Shown here in pieces: positions 24,141-33,746 of a DNA stretch of 64,000 nt (within the stretch, counting starts at the first letter, position 1; each line of letters starts with the position of its first letter). Origin of the DNA: Flavipsychrobacter sp. (GTDB taxonomy: Bacteria > Bacteroidota > Bacteroidia > Chitinophagales > Chitinophagaceae). A program made the position numbers and the translations under genes. A model generated the notes under the pieces. The model did no database searches. It was not told the origin of the DNA and worked only from the letters and a program-made list of their open reading frames with translations. Location: contig JARLGY010000016.1 of NCBI GenBank assembly GCA_031292525.1, forward strand, positions 1 to 64,000. The letters run 5' to 3'.

Positions 24141-25691
24141 ATGATAAAAGTAAATCTCTCTACACTGCCTGCTGAGGCAGCCGATGATAAGATAGTAAAG
24201 AGGCTGGTGGCTAATGCGGCTGGTATTCCTTTAAATAAGTTGTCGGGTTTCCAGATTACTAAGCGGTCTATTGATGCTCGTGGCCGGCAAGCCAAAGTTG
24301 TTTTGCAAGTCGATGCTTATATAGGTGAGCCAATACCTGAGTCAATACCTTTTGATCCTGAATTGCGCAATGTTAATCAAGCACCTTCTGTTATTATTGT
24401 AGGTGCCGGGCCTGCAGGTTTGTTTGGCGCGCTTAAACTTATATCGCTGGGGCATAAACCGATTGTGCTGGAACGCGGTAAAGATGTGCGTAGCCGCCGT
24501 CGCGACCTTGCTGCGATGAATAAAGCCGGTATCGTAAACCCCGAATCTAATTATTGTTTTGGTGAGGGTGGAGCAGGCACCTATAGCGACGGGAAACTAT
24601 ATACACGCTCTACCAAACGTGGTGATGTAAAACGTATCCTGGAGCTATTCCACTTTTTTGGGGCCGATGAATCAATCCTTTACGATGCGCATCCACATAT
24701 AGGTACCAACAAACTACCACAGATAATAAGTGCTATGCGGCAGCAAATTGTGGATTGCGGAGGCGAAGTGTTATTTGAACAAAAGGTTACCGATTTTTTA
24801 CTGGATGGTGATGTATTACAAGGCGTACGCACAGCCGATGGCACAACCATTAAAGCAAAAGCGCTCATACTGGCCACGGGCCACTCAGCCCGAGATATTT
24901 TTGAATTGCTGCACAGCAAAGAGATAGCAATAGAAGCTAAATCGTTTGCGTTAGGGGTTCGGATAGAGCACCCACAATGGCTCGTTGATCAAGCACAGTA
25001 CCATACAGCAGTACGCGATCTATTTCTACCCCCGGCTAGCTACTCATTGGTTACACAAGCAACCGGACGGGGCGTATTTTCTTTTTGTATGTGTCCTGGT
25101 GGCATTATTGCTCCAGCAGCTACGGCCCCGAGCGAGATAGTTGTTAATGGCTGGTCGCCTTCAAAACGCAATAACCCCTTTGCCAACTCGGGTACTGTAG
25201 TAAGTGTTGATGAAAGGGATTTTAATACATATGGTTTTAGCGGCCCTCTTGCGGCTATGGGGTACCAGCGTATGGTGGAACAAAAAGCATATTCAGTTTG
25301 CAATACAGGTCTTGTTGCTCCGGCTCAACGGCTCACAGATTTCGTCTCTGGTAAAACATCCTCCTCATTACCTGAATGCTCTTACCTGCCCGGAATTCAA
25401 AGTGTAGATATGAAAGCGGTATTGCCTAAAGAAGTGCATTTAGCGCTAAAACAGGCTATTGCAGATTTTGGTAAAAAGATGAAGGGCTATTATACAGCCG
25501 ATGCTGTTATGGTGGGAACAGAATCGCGCACAAGCTCTCCAGTGCGCATTCCCCGCGATAAAATTTCTATGCAACATCCACAGATAAAAGGATTGTATCC
25601 GTGCGCTGAAGGGGCGGGGTATGCAGGAGGTATTGTATCAGCTGCGATCGATGGTGAAAACTGTGCTTTGGCTGTAGTGCGGTATATTTAA
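24141..25691 (+). CDS. NAD(P)/FAD-dependent oxidoreductase (COG2509 type)
   Basis: A 516-residue soluble flavoprotein. The N-terminal 80 residues are a small beta/alpha domain, then VIIVGAGPAGLFGALKL (about 90-106) binds the ADP part of FAD, followed by LERGKDVRSRRRDL and the family signature NYCFGEGGAGTYSDGKLYTR. The second nucleotide-related segment is ALILATGHSARDIF, and CAEGAGYAGGIVSAAIDG near the C-terminus closes the FAD fold. This is the COG2509 dehydrogenase family, whose reaction is unknown. The gene begins 36 bases after dsbD. Confidence 0.88.
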   Translation: MIKVNLSTLPAEAADDKIVKRLVANAAGIPLNKLSGFQITKRSIDARGRQAKVVLQVDAYIGEPIPESIPFDPELRNVNQAPSVIIVGAGPAGLFGALKLISLGHKPIVLERGKDVRSRRRDLAAMNKAGIVNPESNYCFGEGGAGTYSDGKLYTRSTKRGDVKRILELFHFFGADESILYDAHPHIGTNKLPQIISAMRQQIVDCGGEVLFEQKVTDFLLDGDVLQGVRTADGTTIKAKALILATGHSARDIFELLHSKEIAIEAKSFALGVRIEHPQWLVDQAQYHTAVRDLFLPPASYSLVTQATGRGVFSFCMCPGGIIAPAATAPSEIVVNGWSPSKRNNPFANSGTVVSVDERDFNTYGFSGPLAAMGYQRMVEQKAYSVCNTGLVAPAQRLTDFVSGKTSSSLPECSYLPGIQSVDMKAVLPKEVHLALKQAIADFGKKMKGYYTADAVMVGTESRTSSPVRIPRDKISMQHPQIKGLYPCAEGAGYAGGIVSAAIDGENCALAVVRYI

Positions 25692-25805
25692 TTACCTGTC
25701 TATGACTTATAAATGCGAAAATAAATCATTTTATATATTAAATATGTAAAATTGAGGTGGTAAATTTTGGTAATGTATTTTGATATAACTTACTTTACAT
25801 TATTA

Positions 25806-25872
25806 TACCTTTGTTTAGAGATTGTTAACTAGTAGTGTGCGTATTGTTAATGGGATGTGTGTGAATTGTTAA
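25806..25872 (+). promoter_or_regulatory. Upstream region with TACCTTTG box and three phased ATTGTTAA repeats
   Basis: TACCTTTG at 25806-25813 matches the -7 promoter box. Three identical ATTGTTAA copies follow at 25821-25828, 25843-25850 and 25865-25872, each start exactly 22 bases after the last, that is two turns of the helix. Phased direct repeats with a GTTAA core resemble LytTR-type response-regulator sites. They stand about 60-110 bases before the DUF4907 gene and could control the three-gene surface unit from a promoter near 25880 or as 5' leader elements. Confidence 0.55.
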
Positions 25873-25930
25873 CGTTCTTATTTGTTTCTTTGCTGTAAAG
25901 GATTTAGGAGAGAATTTACTTCACAGCAAA

Positions 25931-26290
25931 ATGATACTATTAAAACAATTTACGTCGCACAAGCTGCCAGCCCTTCTATTGCTGGCAGTATCTTCTTTTA
26001 TTTTTACCGGTACTATGGCGCAAACGCCTGCATTTTCAAACGGTAAAATTCCAGGCAACCTTTCTTATAAAATTATTTCGTCTGCAGATCATACCTGGGG
26101 GTATGATATACTTATGGGTGGAAAGGTGAAGATCCACCAACCATCGCGCCCGGCAATGCCTGGAACCAAAGGTTTTAAGGACAAGGCATCCGCAACAAAA
26201 GTGGCCAATCTTGCCATACAAAAAATAAAGAAAGGCGAAATACCCCCTACTATAACCATCGAAGAATTAAAAAAACTAAACGCCATTTAA
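25931..26290 (+). CDS. DUF4907 family secreted protein
   Basis: A 119-residue exported protein with a signal peptide (LLLLAVSSFIFTGTMAQ). The mature part matches DUF4907: YKIISSADHTWGYDILMGGK, VKIHQPSRPAMPGTKGF, and KVANLAIQKIKKGEIPPTI. These domains are common near large adhesin-like T9SS proteins in Bacteroidota; function unknown. It is the first of a unit of three genes with gaps of 21 and 42 bases. Confidence 0.85.
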   Translation: MILLKQFTSHKLPALLLLAVSSFIFTGTMAQTPAFSNGKIPGNLSYKIISSADHTWGYDILMGGKVKIHQPSRPAMPGTKGFKDKASATKVANLAIQKIKKGEIPPTITIEELKKLNAI

Positions 26291-26311
26291 ACTAATTAAA
26301 CGACGGAGAAC

Positions 26312-29300
26312 ATGAGACAAAGTACTAGATTTTTAATTTTTATTATTGGTCTAATTGTACAGTTTGGTACAACAGGAAGGTTGTTTGCACAGCCGATATT
26401 CTCAGCGCAACCAACAGGCTCATCGGTGTGTCTGGGTTCTGCGGTAACAACGTTAGCGGCAACAACAAATGCTGCTACTTACCAGTGGTACTTAAATAAT
26501 GTTGCAATTGGTGGCGCTACCAGTAACAGTTATAGCATTTCGAGCCTTGCATATACAGATACCGGTATGTATTTCCTTGCCGCGACAAATTTAACTGGTA
26601 CTACTTATTCTGATACTGTAAATGTTTCTATTTTGGCACCAACTACAGCAATCACGTCCAGTCCTTCGGTAAGCACACACATTTGCTTTGGTGGGAACTC
26701 AACAATTTCTGGCCTGGCATCAGGTGCCAATTTATCTTACCAGTGGTATGCAAATACTGGTTCCGGCTATAGTGCAATAGCCGACAACTGGCTGTATAAT
26801 GGCTCTGCCTCCAGCAGCTTACAGATAAGTAATGTTATAAGCGTCATGAATGGTTATCAATACCTTTTAACAGCAACAGGTACCTGCGGATCAGCAAACA
26901 CAACTGCAACTACTTTAACTGTCGATACAACCATCATCACATCAAGCCCTGCTGCTAGCACACATATTTGCTTTGGTGGTAGTTCTACAATATCCGGTTC
27001 AGCATCGGGGCCCGGTTTAGGTTATCAGTGGCTGGTAAATAAGGGTTCGGGCTATGCTGCCATTACAGATGACTGGAATTATAGTGGTGCTGCTACAAGC
27101 AGTTTGCAGATCAGTAATGTGATCACTGCAATGACTGGTTATCAGTATAAGCTGGCGGTAACCGGAACATGCTCTGCCGTTTTTACTACACCCACTACAC
27201 TTACGGTTGATACTACCATTATAACTTCGAATCCTCCTACCCGAAGCCACATATGCTTTGGTGGCAATAGTTCCATAATTGCAGCTGCAAGCGGCCCAGG
27301 TTTGGTTTATCAATGGACTGCAAATACCGGCAGTGGATTTGTTAACTTGTCAGACAATGCTACTTACACAGGTACTCATACCAATACATTGCACATCATC
27401 AACAGCGACTTTAGTTTTGGTGGCTACCAGTACCAGTTAAACGTTACCGGAACTTGTGGAGCAGCATCTACTATAGTTACCACAGCAGTAGTAGATTCAT
27501 TCCCGCAGCCTATAACATTCAACCCCAATTACAACTGGGCATTGCAGGGCCAGGTAAATGTGATCTACAGTACCAACCTGGATACAGACGTAAACTACGT
27601 TTGGGCATACAGTGGTAGTGCCGTGAGTATCGCCAATTCTGGCGATACCGCACGTTATACCTACGGCGTTACGGCCACCAGCGGCAACGTGAGCGTGTTT
27701 GCTATGTCTCCTTATGGTTGCGGTACTACCTCTACCATCAGCCAGGGCATAACTGTTTATCCTTATGATATATGGACTGGCGACTCAAGCAAGAACTGGA
27801 ACGATACCAATAACTGGGACCGCCACATCATACCTTACGGTACCATCAGCGCGTACATACCAACTATCCTTACACCATTAGTTGGTATAATGGATACTCC
27901 CGAAATATCTACAGCAGCTACCAATGCATGCTACCGGCTTTATATGGACGCCAATTCCGGCCTTACAATAGATGCAGGTTTGAAACTGTTGGTAAATAGC
28001 GATGCTACGTTGCTGGCTTCGGTACAGGGTTCCGGTATCCTTTCATTCTCCGGTTCATCTGCACAGACCATTACGGCGTCCGACACAGTGTACAACCTTG
28101 AAATAAATAATAGTCATGGCGTCACTATTCCTCCAAACAGCCGCATACACATCAAGTATAATTTTTATCCTACGGCAGGTACATTTACCAATAATGGTAC
28201 CGTGTTTCTGATATCTGATGCAAACGGTACTGCAACTGTAAATGCGGGTTCATCAGCAGGTGGTTATATAACAGGTACCGCAATAAACGTACAAAAGTAT
28301 ATTCATGGTGGCCGCAGGGCATACCGATTCCTGGCGCATCCGTTCAGTAGCAGTATAGCATTGTCTCAGCTGCAGTCAGCGTTCGATATTACAGGTCATG
28401 GTACCGGGTTTACAACAACAGGTACGAACAATCCTTCTGCATTCTGGTACAACACGGTTACGGCCAACGGCTCTGATACCGATGACGTTACCGGCTGGAT
28501 ACCTTACACCAGCACCGATGGTACAGGGGCCAACGCCTGGAATCCTTATGAAGGTTTACGTATCATGGTAAGAGGTGTACCGGGCGAAGGCCTGCAAGAC
28601 CAGCCCTACATGCCATCTGCTACTACCATCAATATGTACGGTCAACTTACTCAAGGAGATCATAGTGTTCCATTAACCACCAACACTAATAAAGGTTATA
28701 ATTTTGTAGCTAATCCGTATGCCGCATCAATAGACCTGAGCACCCTTACAATGGGTAGTTCCATAGGACCTAACTTCTGGGTTTGGGATCCTAATCAGGG
28801 ACTTGCAGGTGCATATGTGTCGCAGCCATTGTCAGTGCCTTACGTATTACCTGCATACAGCAGCTTTGTACTTACTGCAACCGCGGCTACAAACAATACC
28901 GTTGGATTTCACGAAAGCAGCAAAACAACAAGCGCTGCAGCCAACCTGTTCAAAACAACGGGCAGCAGCATGGGCTACGATATGCTGCAATTGCATATCC
29001 TTAGCGACAATAACGCAACGTCTTGGGACAGGTTGCTGATCTACTTCCGTGGCGATGCTACAGCCGGTACCGATGCATTTGATGCAGCAAAGTGGTCTAA
29101 TGATGATCTGAATTTTTACACGTATAGTGCTGACAATAAACAACAGTCTATAGATGTTAGGCCATATGTAAACGGACAGGTGATACAATTGGGGGTGGAT
29201 GCTACACAGCAGAAAACTTATAGCATGAGCGTTGATGACTTCAACATGGACCCTAACGTGAAGATATACCTGCACGATAAATACCTGAAGATGTCACAAC

Positions 29301-29671
29301 TCCTCAGCCAGGGGTATGTATACAACTTTACCGTAACCAGCGACGCAAACAGTCAAGGTAGCAACCGTTTTGAACTGAACCAGGTTGGTGAAGCAAGTGG
29401 TATTGGTACCGTAGCAGTTAGTGGCTTGACAGTAGCCATATCGCCTAACCCAACTACAGATGTTGCTGTACTTACCTATACAGCAGCAGTTAAAGGTACT
29501 ACCAGCCTGCACATAACAAACATCATGGGGCAGCAGGTATATGGCAAGGAACTGGGCGAACAAAAAGGTGGCAGCGTAGAAATACCCGTTGCGGATCTGG
29601 CTGCAGGCATCTACCTGGTCAACCTGAAATGTGGAGCTGAAACGATCATTAAGCGTCTTGTAAAACAATAA
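26312..29671 (+). CDS. Large T9SS-exported surface protein with tandem Ig-like repeats
   Basis: This 1119-residue protein has a signal peptide (to about 27), an Ig-like domain (about 28-107), then three tandem repeats of about 94 residues (from residue 111) with shared SxHICFGGxS at the start, YQW in the core and TGTC near the end, each with a paired Cys. A long beta-rich middle part follows (with WTGDSSKNWNDTNNW, a typical segment of such proteins), and the last 80 residues are a T9SS sorting domain (ISPNPTTDVAVLTY to IIKRLVKQ). It is likely a surface adhesin or matrix protein; ligand unknown. Confidence 0.88.
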   Translation: MRQSTRFLIFIIGLIVQFGTTGRLFAQPIFSAQPTGSSVCLGSAVTTLAATTNAATYQWYLNNVAIGGATSNSYSISSLAYTDTGMYFLAATNLTGTTYSDTVNVSILAPTTAITSSPSVSTHICFGGNSTISGLASGANLSYQWYANTGSGYSAIADNWLYNGSASSSLQISNVISVMNGYQYLLTATGTCGSANTTATTLTVDTTIITSSPAASTHICFGGSSTISGSASGPGLGYQWLVNKGSGYAAITDDWNYSGAATSSLQISNVITAMTGYQYKLAVTGTCSAVFTTPTTLTVDTTIITSNPPTRSHICFGGNSSIIAAASGPGLVYQWTANTGSGFVNLSDNATYTGTHTNTLHIINSDFSFGGYQYQLNVTGTCGAASTIVTTAVVDSFPQPITFNPNYNWALQGQVNVIYSTNLDTDVNYVWAYSGSAVSIANSGDTARYTYGVTATSGNVSVFAMSPYGCGTTSTISQGITVYPYDIWTGDSSKNWNDTNNWDRHIIPYGTISAYIPTILTPLVGIMDTPEISTAATNACYRLYMDANSGLTIDAGLKLLVNSDATLLASVQGSGILSFSGSSAQTITASDTVYNLEINNSHGVTIPPNSRIHIKYNFYPTAGTFTNNGTVFLISDANGTATVNAGSSAGGYITGTAINVQKYIHGGRRAYRFLAHPFSSSIALSQLQSAFDITGHGTGFTTTGTNNPSAFWYNTVTANGSDTDDVTGWIPYTSTDGTGANAWNPYEGLRIMVRGVPGEGLQDQPYMPSATTINMYGQLTQGDHSVPLTTNTNKGYNFVANPYAASIDLSTLTMGSSIGPNFWVWDPNQGLAGAYVSQPLSVPYVLPAYSSFVLTATAATNNTVGFHESSKTTSAAANLFKTTGSSMGYDMLQLHILSDNNATSWDRLLIYFRGDATAGTDAFDAAKWSNDDLNFYTYSADNKQQSIDVRPYVNGQVIQLGVDATQQKTYSMSVDDFNMDPNVKIYLHDKYLKMSQLLSQGYVYNFTVTSDANSQGSNRFELNQVGEASGIGTVAVSGLTVAISPNPTTDVAVLTYTAAVKGTTSLHITNIMGQQVYGKELGEQKGGSVEIPVADLAAGIYLVNLKCGAETIIKRLVKQ

Positions 29672-29713
29672 TCGTCAAAAACTAACTTTAAATAATTAAA
29701 AAAATTTCATTTT

Positions 29714-29938
29714 ATGTATAAAGTAGCATTGGTATTCTGTCTTTTAATGGCGACCCTTCCGTTTACACATGCAGTAGCTGGTCCTGGTTTTGGATCGGGT
29801 ATATCTGACGCTGGAGGTAGTGGCGGAGGCGGTGCAGGTGGTGGCGGAGGTGCAGGTGCGCCTTTGGACGGCGGAATGAGCTTATTAATACTTGCAGGTA
29901 TAGGTTATGGTATCAAGAAGTATACTGATGCTAAATAA
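29714..29938 (+). CDS. Small Gly-rich protein with PID-CTERM-like tail
   Basis: A 74-residue protein: signal peptide (VFCLLMATLPFTHAVA), then a Gly-rich stretch (GGSGGGGAGGGGGAGA), then PLDGGMSLLILAGIGYGIKKY, a short motif, hydrophobic helix and basic end. That tripartite tail (P-L/I-D-G-G, membrane helix, Lys) matches the PID-CTERM sorting pattern known from Bacteroidota and parallels PEP-CTERM tails cut by exosortases. No exosortase gene is in the window. It follows the Ig-repeat gene by 42 bases in the same operon. Confidence 0.8.
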   Translation: MYKVALVFCLLMATLPFTHAVAGPGFGSGISDAGGSGGGGAGGGGGAGAPLDGGMSLLILAGIGYGIKKYTDAK

Positions 29939-30080
29939 TGCATTCTAAATTAAGTTTGAGGCTGGCTCGGTTGCTTTTTATGCATCCTTGCCAGTTTTTT
30001 TAGATTAGCAACTGTTAATAGAAATCGTGTTATTGAATTGGAGAGCGGTGGTGGCCAATCTTTTGACTATATAATGCAGA

Positions 30081-30112
30081 AAAGGTCTTCAACATTCACG
30101 TTGAAGACCTTT
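30081..30112. terminator. Bidirectional terminator between the surface operon and lipA
   Basis: AAAGGTCTTCAAC (30081-30093) and GTTGAAGACCTTT (30100-30112) make a perfect 13-bp stem with a six-base loop, with T-rich sequence on both sides. It serves the convergent lipA gene and probably read-through from the small Gly-rich gene on the left. Confidence 0.85.
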
Positions 30113-30138
30113 CTATTTGGTATATCAGTAGAGTGTTA

Positions 30139-31062
30139 TTATGATTCTTTCTCCATCATCCACTTTTCTCTGCCTTCACCCTGGAAAACATGACGCTCGC
30201 TGTGGTATGATGAACGTACCAACGGACCACTTTCTACGTAGTCAAAGCCCATCTTGTAACCTTCTTCTCTATAAAAAGCAAACTCATCTGGATGTACAAA
30301 ACGTACTACAGGTAAGTGCTTTTGTGTAGGCTGCAGGTATTGGCCAAGTGTCAGCACATCACAGCCGTTTTCCACCAGGTCGTGCATGGTTTGCAGTACT
30401 TCGTCTTTTTCTTCACCCAGTCCCAGCATTACACCACTCTTGGTGCGCATACCGCCGTCTTTTAACCTGCGCTGCACTTCAAGGCTGCGGTGGTACTTGG
30501 CTTGTATACGTACTTTACGGGTTAGTCGCTCAACTGTCTCAAGGTTGTGCGATACCACGTCAGGTGCTACATCTATAATGCGCTGCAGGTTTTCCCATTG
30601 TCCCCTAAAGTCGGGTATCAATGTTTCCAACGTAGTATCCGGATTCAAAGCACGTACTGCTTTTATCGTATTGGCCCAGATAATAGAGCCTCCATCTTTT
30701 AACTCGTCACGGTCAACTGATGTGATTACTGCGTGCTTCACCTTCATCAGGTGCATTGCCTCTGCAACGCGTTGTGGCTCATCCCAATCTACAGGATCGG
30801 GCCTGCCTGTTGCTACTGCACAAAAACCGCAGCTGCGGGTACATATGTTGCCAAGTATCATAAACGTGGCTGTCCCTGCCCCCCAGCATTCGCCCATGTT
30901 AGGGCAATTACCACTTTCGCATATGGTATGTAACTTATGGGTATCCACCAGGTTGCGTACGTGGCGATAACTTTCTCCTATTGGTAATTTAACACGTAGC
31001 CAATTTGGCTTCTTCACGCGTGTGTCTGAATCTGCTGCACTAATAACCGGTAACTCTTGCAT
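30139..31062 (-). CDS. lipA: Lipoyl synthase
   Basis: LipA is a radical SAM enzyme that inserts two sulfurs into octanoyl groups on E2 subunits and GcvH. The 307-residue product carries the auxiliary cluster Cys (C48, C53, C59 in [13 protein letters not shown]), the radical SAM C74-TRS-C78-GF-C81, and the C-terminal RSSYHSE with the Ser ligand to the auxiliary cluster. Length is normal. It is downstream of an unknown exported-protein gene with only 21 bases between. Confidence 0.96.
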   Translation of the reverse strand: MQELPVISAADSDTRVKKPNWLRVKLPIGESYRHVRNLVDTHKLHTICESGNCPNMGECWGAGTATFMILGNICTRSCGFCAVATGRPDPVDWDEPQRVAEAMHLMKVKHAVITSVDRDELKDGGSIIWANTIKAVRALNPDTTLETLIPDFRGQWENLQRIIDVAPDVVSHNLETVERLTRKVRIQAKYHRSLEVQRRLKDGGMRTKSGVMLGLGEEKDEVLQTMHDLVENGCDVLTLGQYLQPTQKHLPVVRFVHPDEFAFYREEGYKMGFDYVESGPLVRSSYHSERHVFQGEGREKWMMEKES

Positions 31063-31083
31063 AAGGATGTAAAATTACAATCA

Positions 31084-31959
31084 TCACCAACGTTTCCCAA
31101 ATTGGAATGATGCATATAAATTATAGAGTATGGATTTGGAATTTTGCAGGGCCATCAACTGTATGCCCTGTGTGTATGCTTCAAGATTCATTCCTGTTTC
31201 AACGGCCAGTACTGTTTTTCTGTTGGGTGCAAAATCGAAATGTAAACCTGTTTTTAAATGTATGCCTGGCACTACCTGTATTTCGCTTAATCCTTTCCCA
31301 AAACCTGCACTGCCGGTAATTGTAGCAGGGTCAAGGAATGCAGCGGCCGTTTGAGTTGTATATTTTATAGCTTGTACCTCGCCGTTGTAGCTTGAGTTTA
31401 CGTAATAAGGTTTCAGCAACCCAGCCGTAATACCACCCACACCTACCCAATGTATAGACACTGACCCTGGATCTGGTTTACCGGCTATCATTCTCCTAAA
31501 TCCCAAGCCAACTTTAACGGCATAAAAGTTATTTATTTTGCCATAGATATAAGGTGTGGCAGCGGCCGTAACAACACCTGGTTGCTCATTGCTGCTTTTT
31601 ACTTCACGAGGGTCTTTCTTTTCCTCTATTTCAAATTGCCAGAGCCTTATATTATGAAACATATCGCTCTTCTTCTCATCATCAGATTTTACTTTACCAA
31701 GATCTGAGAAGAAGCTCCAGCCGTCAGTATTCAGCCGGATTCCAAAGCTGAGCTCCTTGCGTATTGGTTTTATTTTTACTGGTTTAGGTTTGTAAATAGA
31801 ATGGTTGGCTGGCAGTATAGCTTTTCTCACACTATCCTGGTTCACGTAGCTTACTCCCTGCTGCATAGGGGTATATGATTGTGCATGGCTTGCTGCAGGT
31901 GGGGTGCATGCTATTAGTGCGGGTGCAAAAAACTTTAGGAAGCCATTCATCATATGCAA
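31084..31959 (-). CDS. Exported protein, possible outer-membrane barrel, unknown function
   Basis: A 291-residue protein with a signal peptide (LKFFAPALIACTPPAASHAQ). The mature sequence is basic and beta-rich, with alternating strands in the second half (YAVKVGLGFRRMI, SVSIHWVGVGGITAGLL, HLKTGLHFDFAPN) and an aromatic end LYNLYASFQFGKRW, as in outer-membrane barrels. I recognise no family. The gap to lipA is short, so it may be co-transcribed with it. Confidence 0.68.
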   Translation of the reverse strand: MHMMNGFLKFFAPALIACTPPAASHAQSYTPMQQGVSYVNQDSVRKAILPANHSIYKPKPVKIKPIRKELSFGIRLNTDGWSFFSDLGKVKSDDEKKSDMFHNIRLWQFEIEEKKDPREVKSSNEQPGVVTAAATPYIYGKINNFYAVKVGLGFRRMIAGKPDPGSVSIHWVGVGGITAGLLKPYYVNSSYNGEVQAIKYTTQTAAAFLDPATITGSAGFGKGLSEIQVVPGIHLKTGLHFDFAPNRKTVLAVETGMNLEAYTQGIQLMALQNSKSILYNLYASFQFGKRW

Positions 31960-32050
31960 ACTATAATGCCAAAAAATTAAGTAGGTAAAAGTTACAAAAT
32001 TCTATTAAAAGAAATGCGGACATTGTAAATTTAACAAAAATTAGAAGATC

Positions 32051-32473
32051 ATGACGGCAAAAGTAGTATATAACGGTGAGTTGAGGACACATATTACACA
32101 TATACAATCAGGTACAGTAATAGAAACTGATGCACCCACCGATAATCATGGTAAAGGTGAGCGTTTTTCTCCAACAGATCTTGTAGCTGCAGCATTGGGT
32201 AGCTGTATAGTAACGACAATAGATATACTGTCTAAGAAAGACGGTATAAACATAGATGGTACTACCTGCGAAGTGCTGAAGGTCATGGTATCTGACCCTC
32301 GCCGTATAGGTGGTTTACAGGTGCATCTTACCTTTCCTAAAGGCAATACGTACACCGAGGAGCAGAAAGTAAAGTTGGCTCACATAGCCTCTCACTGCCC
32401 TGTTGCCATGAGTCTTCACCCTGATTGTATACAGGCGCTAACCTTCAACTGGAACAGCACGGATAATGCTTAG
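32051..32473 (+). CDS. OsmC family protein
   Basis: A 140-residue protein of the OsmC/Ohr fold, which reduces organic hydroperoxides with two Cys. The signature SPTDLVAAALGSCIVTTIDI has Cys in helix alpha2, and the second segment AHIASHCPVAMSL carries the partner Cys. The sequence shape is closer to OsmC-like than to Ohr. The last 36 bases overlap the 3' end of the convergent DUF2851 gene. Confidence 0.9.
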   Translation: MTAKVVYNGELRTHITHIQSGTVIETDAPTDNHGKGERFSPTDLVAAALGSCIVTTIDILSKKDGINIDGTTCEVLKVMVSDPRRIGGLQVHLTFPKGNTYTEEQKVKLAHIASHCPVAMSLHPDCIQALTFNWNSTDNA

Positions 32474-33724
32474 TCCTATAGGGCACTCCAGGCATCTTTT
32501 TGAAGAGCAGTAACGGTTATACAATTGTATCATTGCTTGAGAACGAGTTGCGTTTTGTGCAGGCCACTTGTTTGCGTCCCATATTGAAATGATGTTGTTC
32601 TTTTCAGCAGGGATAGTATCCAGAAGTTGTAATGCGCGTTCTTTAAGGCCACTTACTCCTTGCTGTTCTGCATATAGAAATTGAATAGGCGCTATAGTGT
32701 TGATGATGATATTATCGATTGATGATTTGCCTAAACGTTTAGGTGAACTTTCGGCAGATGGTTCATCAAACTTGAAATGCGTGTCCCAATATTCGCTCGC
32801 TTTCACATCAAAAAGAGGTTGCAGTTCCTTGCCTGTTGCAATTTCAACCACTTGGCTAAACAGGTGTACTGATTTGTGTACCAGTGCTGCAAACTGTGCC
32901 AGTCTTATAGTAGGGAAGTTGGCGGGCCTCATTCGCATGAACTTCCATAAGTGCGGGTGAATAGGGGTAAGCTTATATTTCTTACGCAAGTAATCATACT
33001 CCCTTTGTAAGTTCCTGGGATAGTCGTCTTCAAAGTCACCTTCAAGAAAGCCTGCCTGGCCAAACACCACTGCTTCTATTTGCAGCAGGTTTTCATGGTG
33101 CTTTGCCAAAATGTTCAGAGGCAACGATTGAGCCAGCATCATAAATGGATGAGTATTTACCTTGAACCCAAAATTTGCTGCTGTGCGCCAGTACATAAGG
33201 TTGTGCCAATCTCCTGCGCTTTTTGTCAGCAATTCTTCCCACTCCAATAGTTTTTGTTCCCATCTTTCGGCCAACAGTCGACTTAGCCAACTTTCTTTAA
33301 TTATGTCTTTTACATTAGGTAGCTGGGCGCTGCAAGGTATAGATTGAGGTGCTTGTAAAAGATTAGAATATTGCGTAATGATGTGTGCAGGTATATGAGG
33401 GGCAAGTTGCAGCACCGGCGTGTGCGCCACAACGTCTGGTACATCGTTATTGTACACCACGTGCAATATTAACCGCTGATAGGCCGGGTCTTCCTGATGG
33501 CCGTGTTTCAGCCAGTCGCTGCTATTTATATGTAGTTCCACGTTGCCCACCAGCAGGGTATTGCCCACTTTTACTTTGGCTTCAAAAAAGTCTGGTCCGG
33601 CATTTCTGTTGAGCACACCCGGAAATAATATCGTTACCGATTCACCCGACTGCGTAATCAAGTTACCAGGCTTATACAGGCTATACTGCCATATCAGTTG
33701 CAATAACGTTTCGTTAATTGCCAT
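32438..33724 (-). CDS. DUF2851 family protein
   Basis: A 428-residue cytoplasmic protein typical of Bacteroidota. Start region ETLLQLIWQYSLYKP, then RNAGPDFFEAKVKVGNTLLVGNVELHINSSDW, HGHQEDPAYQRLILHVVY, and the C-terminal YCSSKRCLECPIG with three Cys, all match DUF2851. The function is unknown; the Asp/Glu-rich N-terminal pattern (GPDFFEAKV, GNVELHI) has been compared with nuclease-like folds, but this is not certain. It is 22 bases after pyrF on the same strand and overlaps the convergent osmC-like gene by 36 bases. Confidence 0.9.
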   Translation of the reverse strand: MAINETLLQLIWQYSLYKPGNLITQSGESVTILFPGVLNRNAGPDFFEAKVKVGNTLLVGNVELHINSSDWLKHGHQEDPAYQRLILHVVYNNDVPDVVAHTPVLQLAPHIPAHIITQYSNLLQAPQSIPCSAQLPNVKDIIKESWLSRLLAERWEQKLLEWEELLTKSAGDWHNLMYWRTAANFGFKVNTHPFMMLAQSLPLNILAKHHENLLQIEAVVFGQAGFLEGDFEDDYPRNLQREYDYLRKKYKLTPIHPHLWKFMRMRPANFPTIRLAQFAALVHKSVHLFSQVVEIATGKELQPLFDVKASEYWDTHFKFDEPSAESSPKRLGKSSIDNIIINTIAPIQFLYAEQQGVSGLKERALQLLDTIPAEKNNIISIWDANKWPAQNATRSQAMIQLYNRYCSSKRCLECPIGLSIIRAVPVEG

Positions 33725-33746
33725 GCGGATGGGGTTTTAGTTACTT

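Noticed and set aside
26642-27500. Long tandem repeats as a CRISPR array
   Set aside because: Repeats are about 280 bases, in frame, and encode Ig-like domains; there are no short identical repeats with unique spacers.
29815-29860. Gly-rich low-complexity run as a DNA repeat element
   Set aside because: It is in frame inside a small secreted protein with a signal and sorting-like tail, so it is coding.
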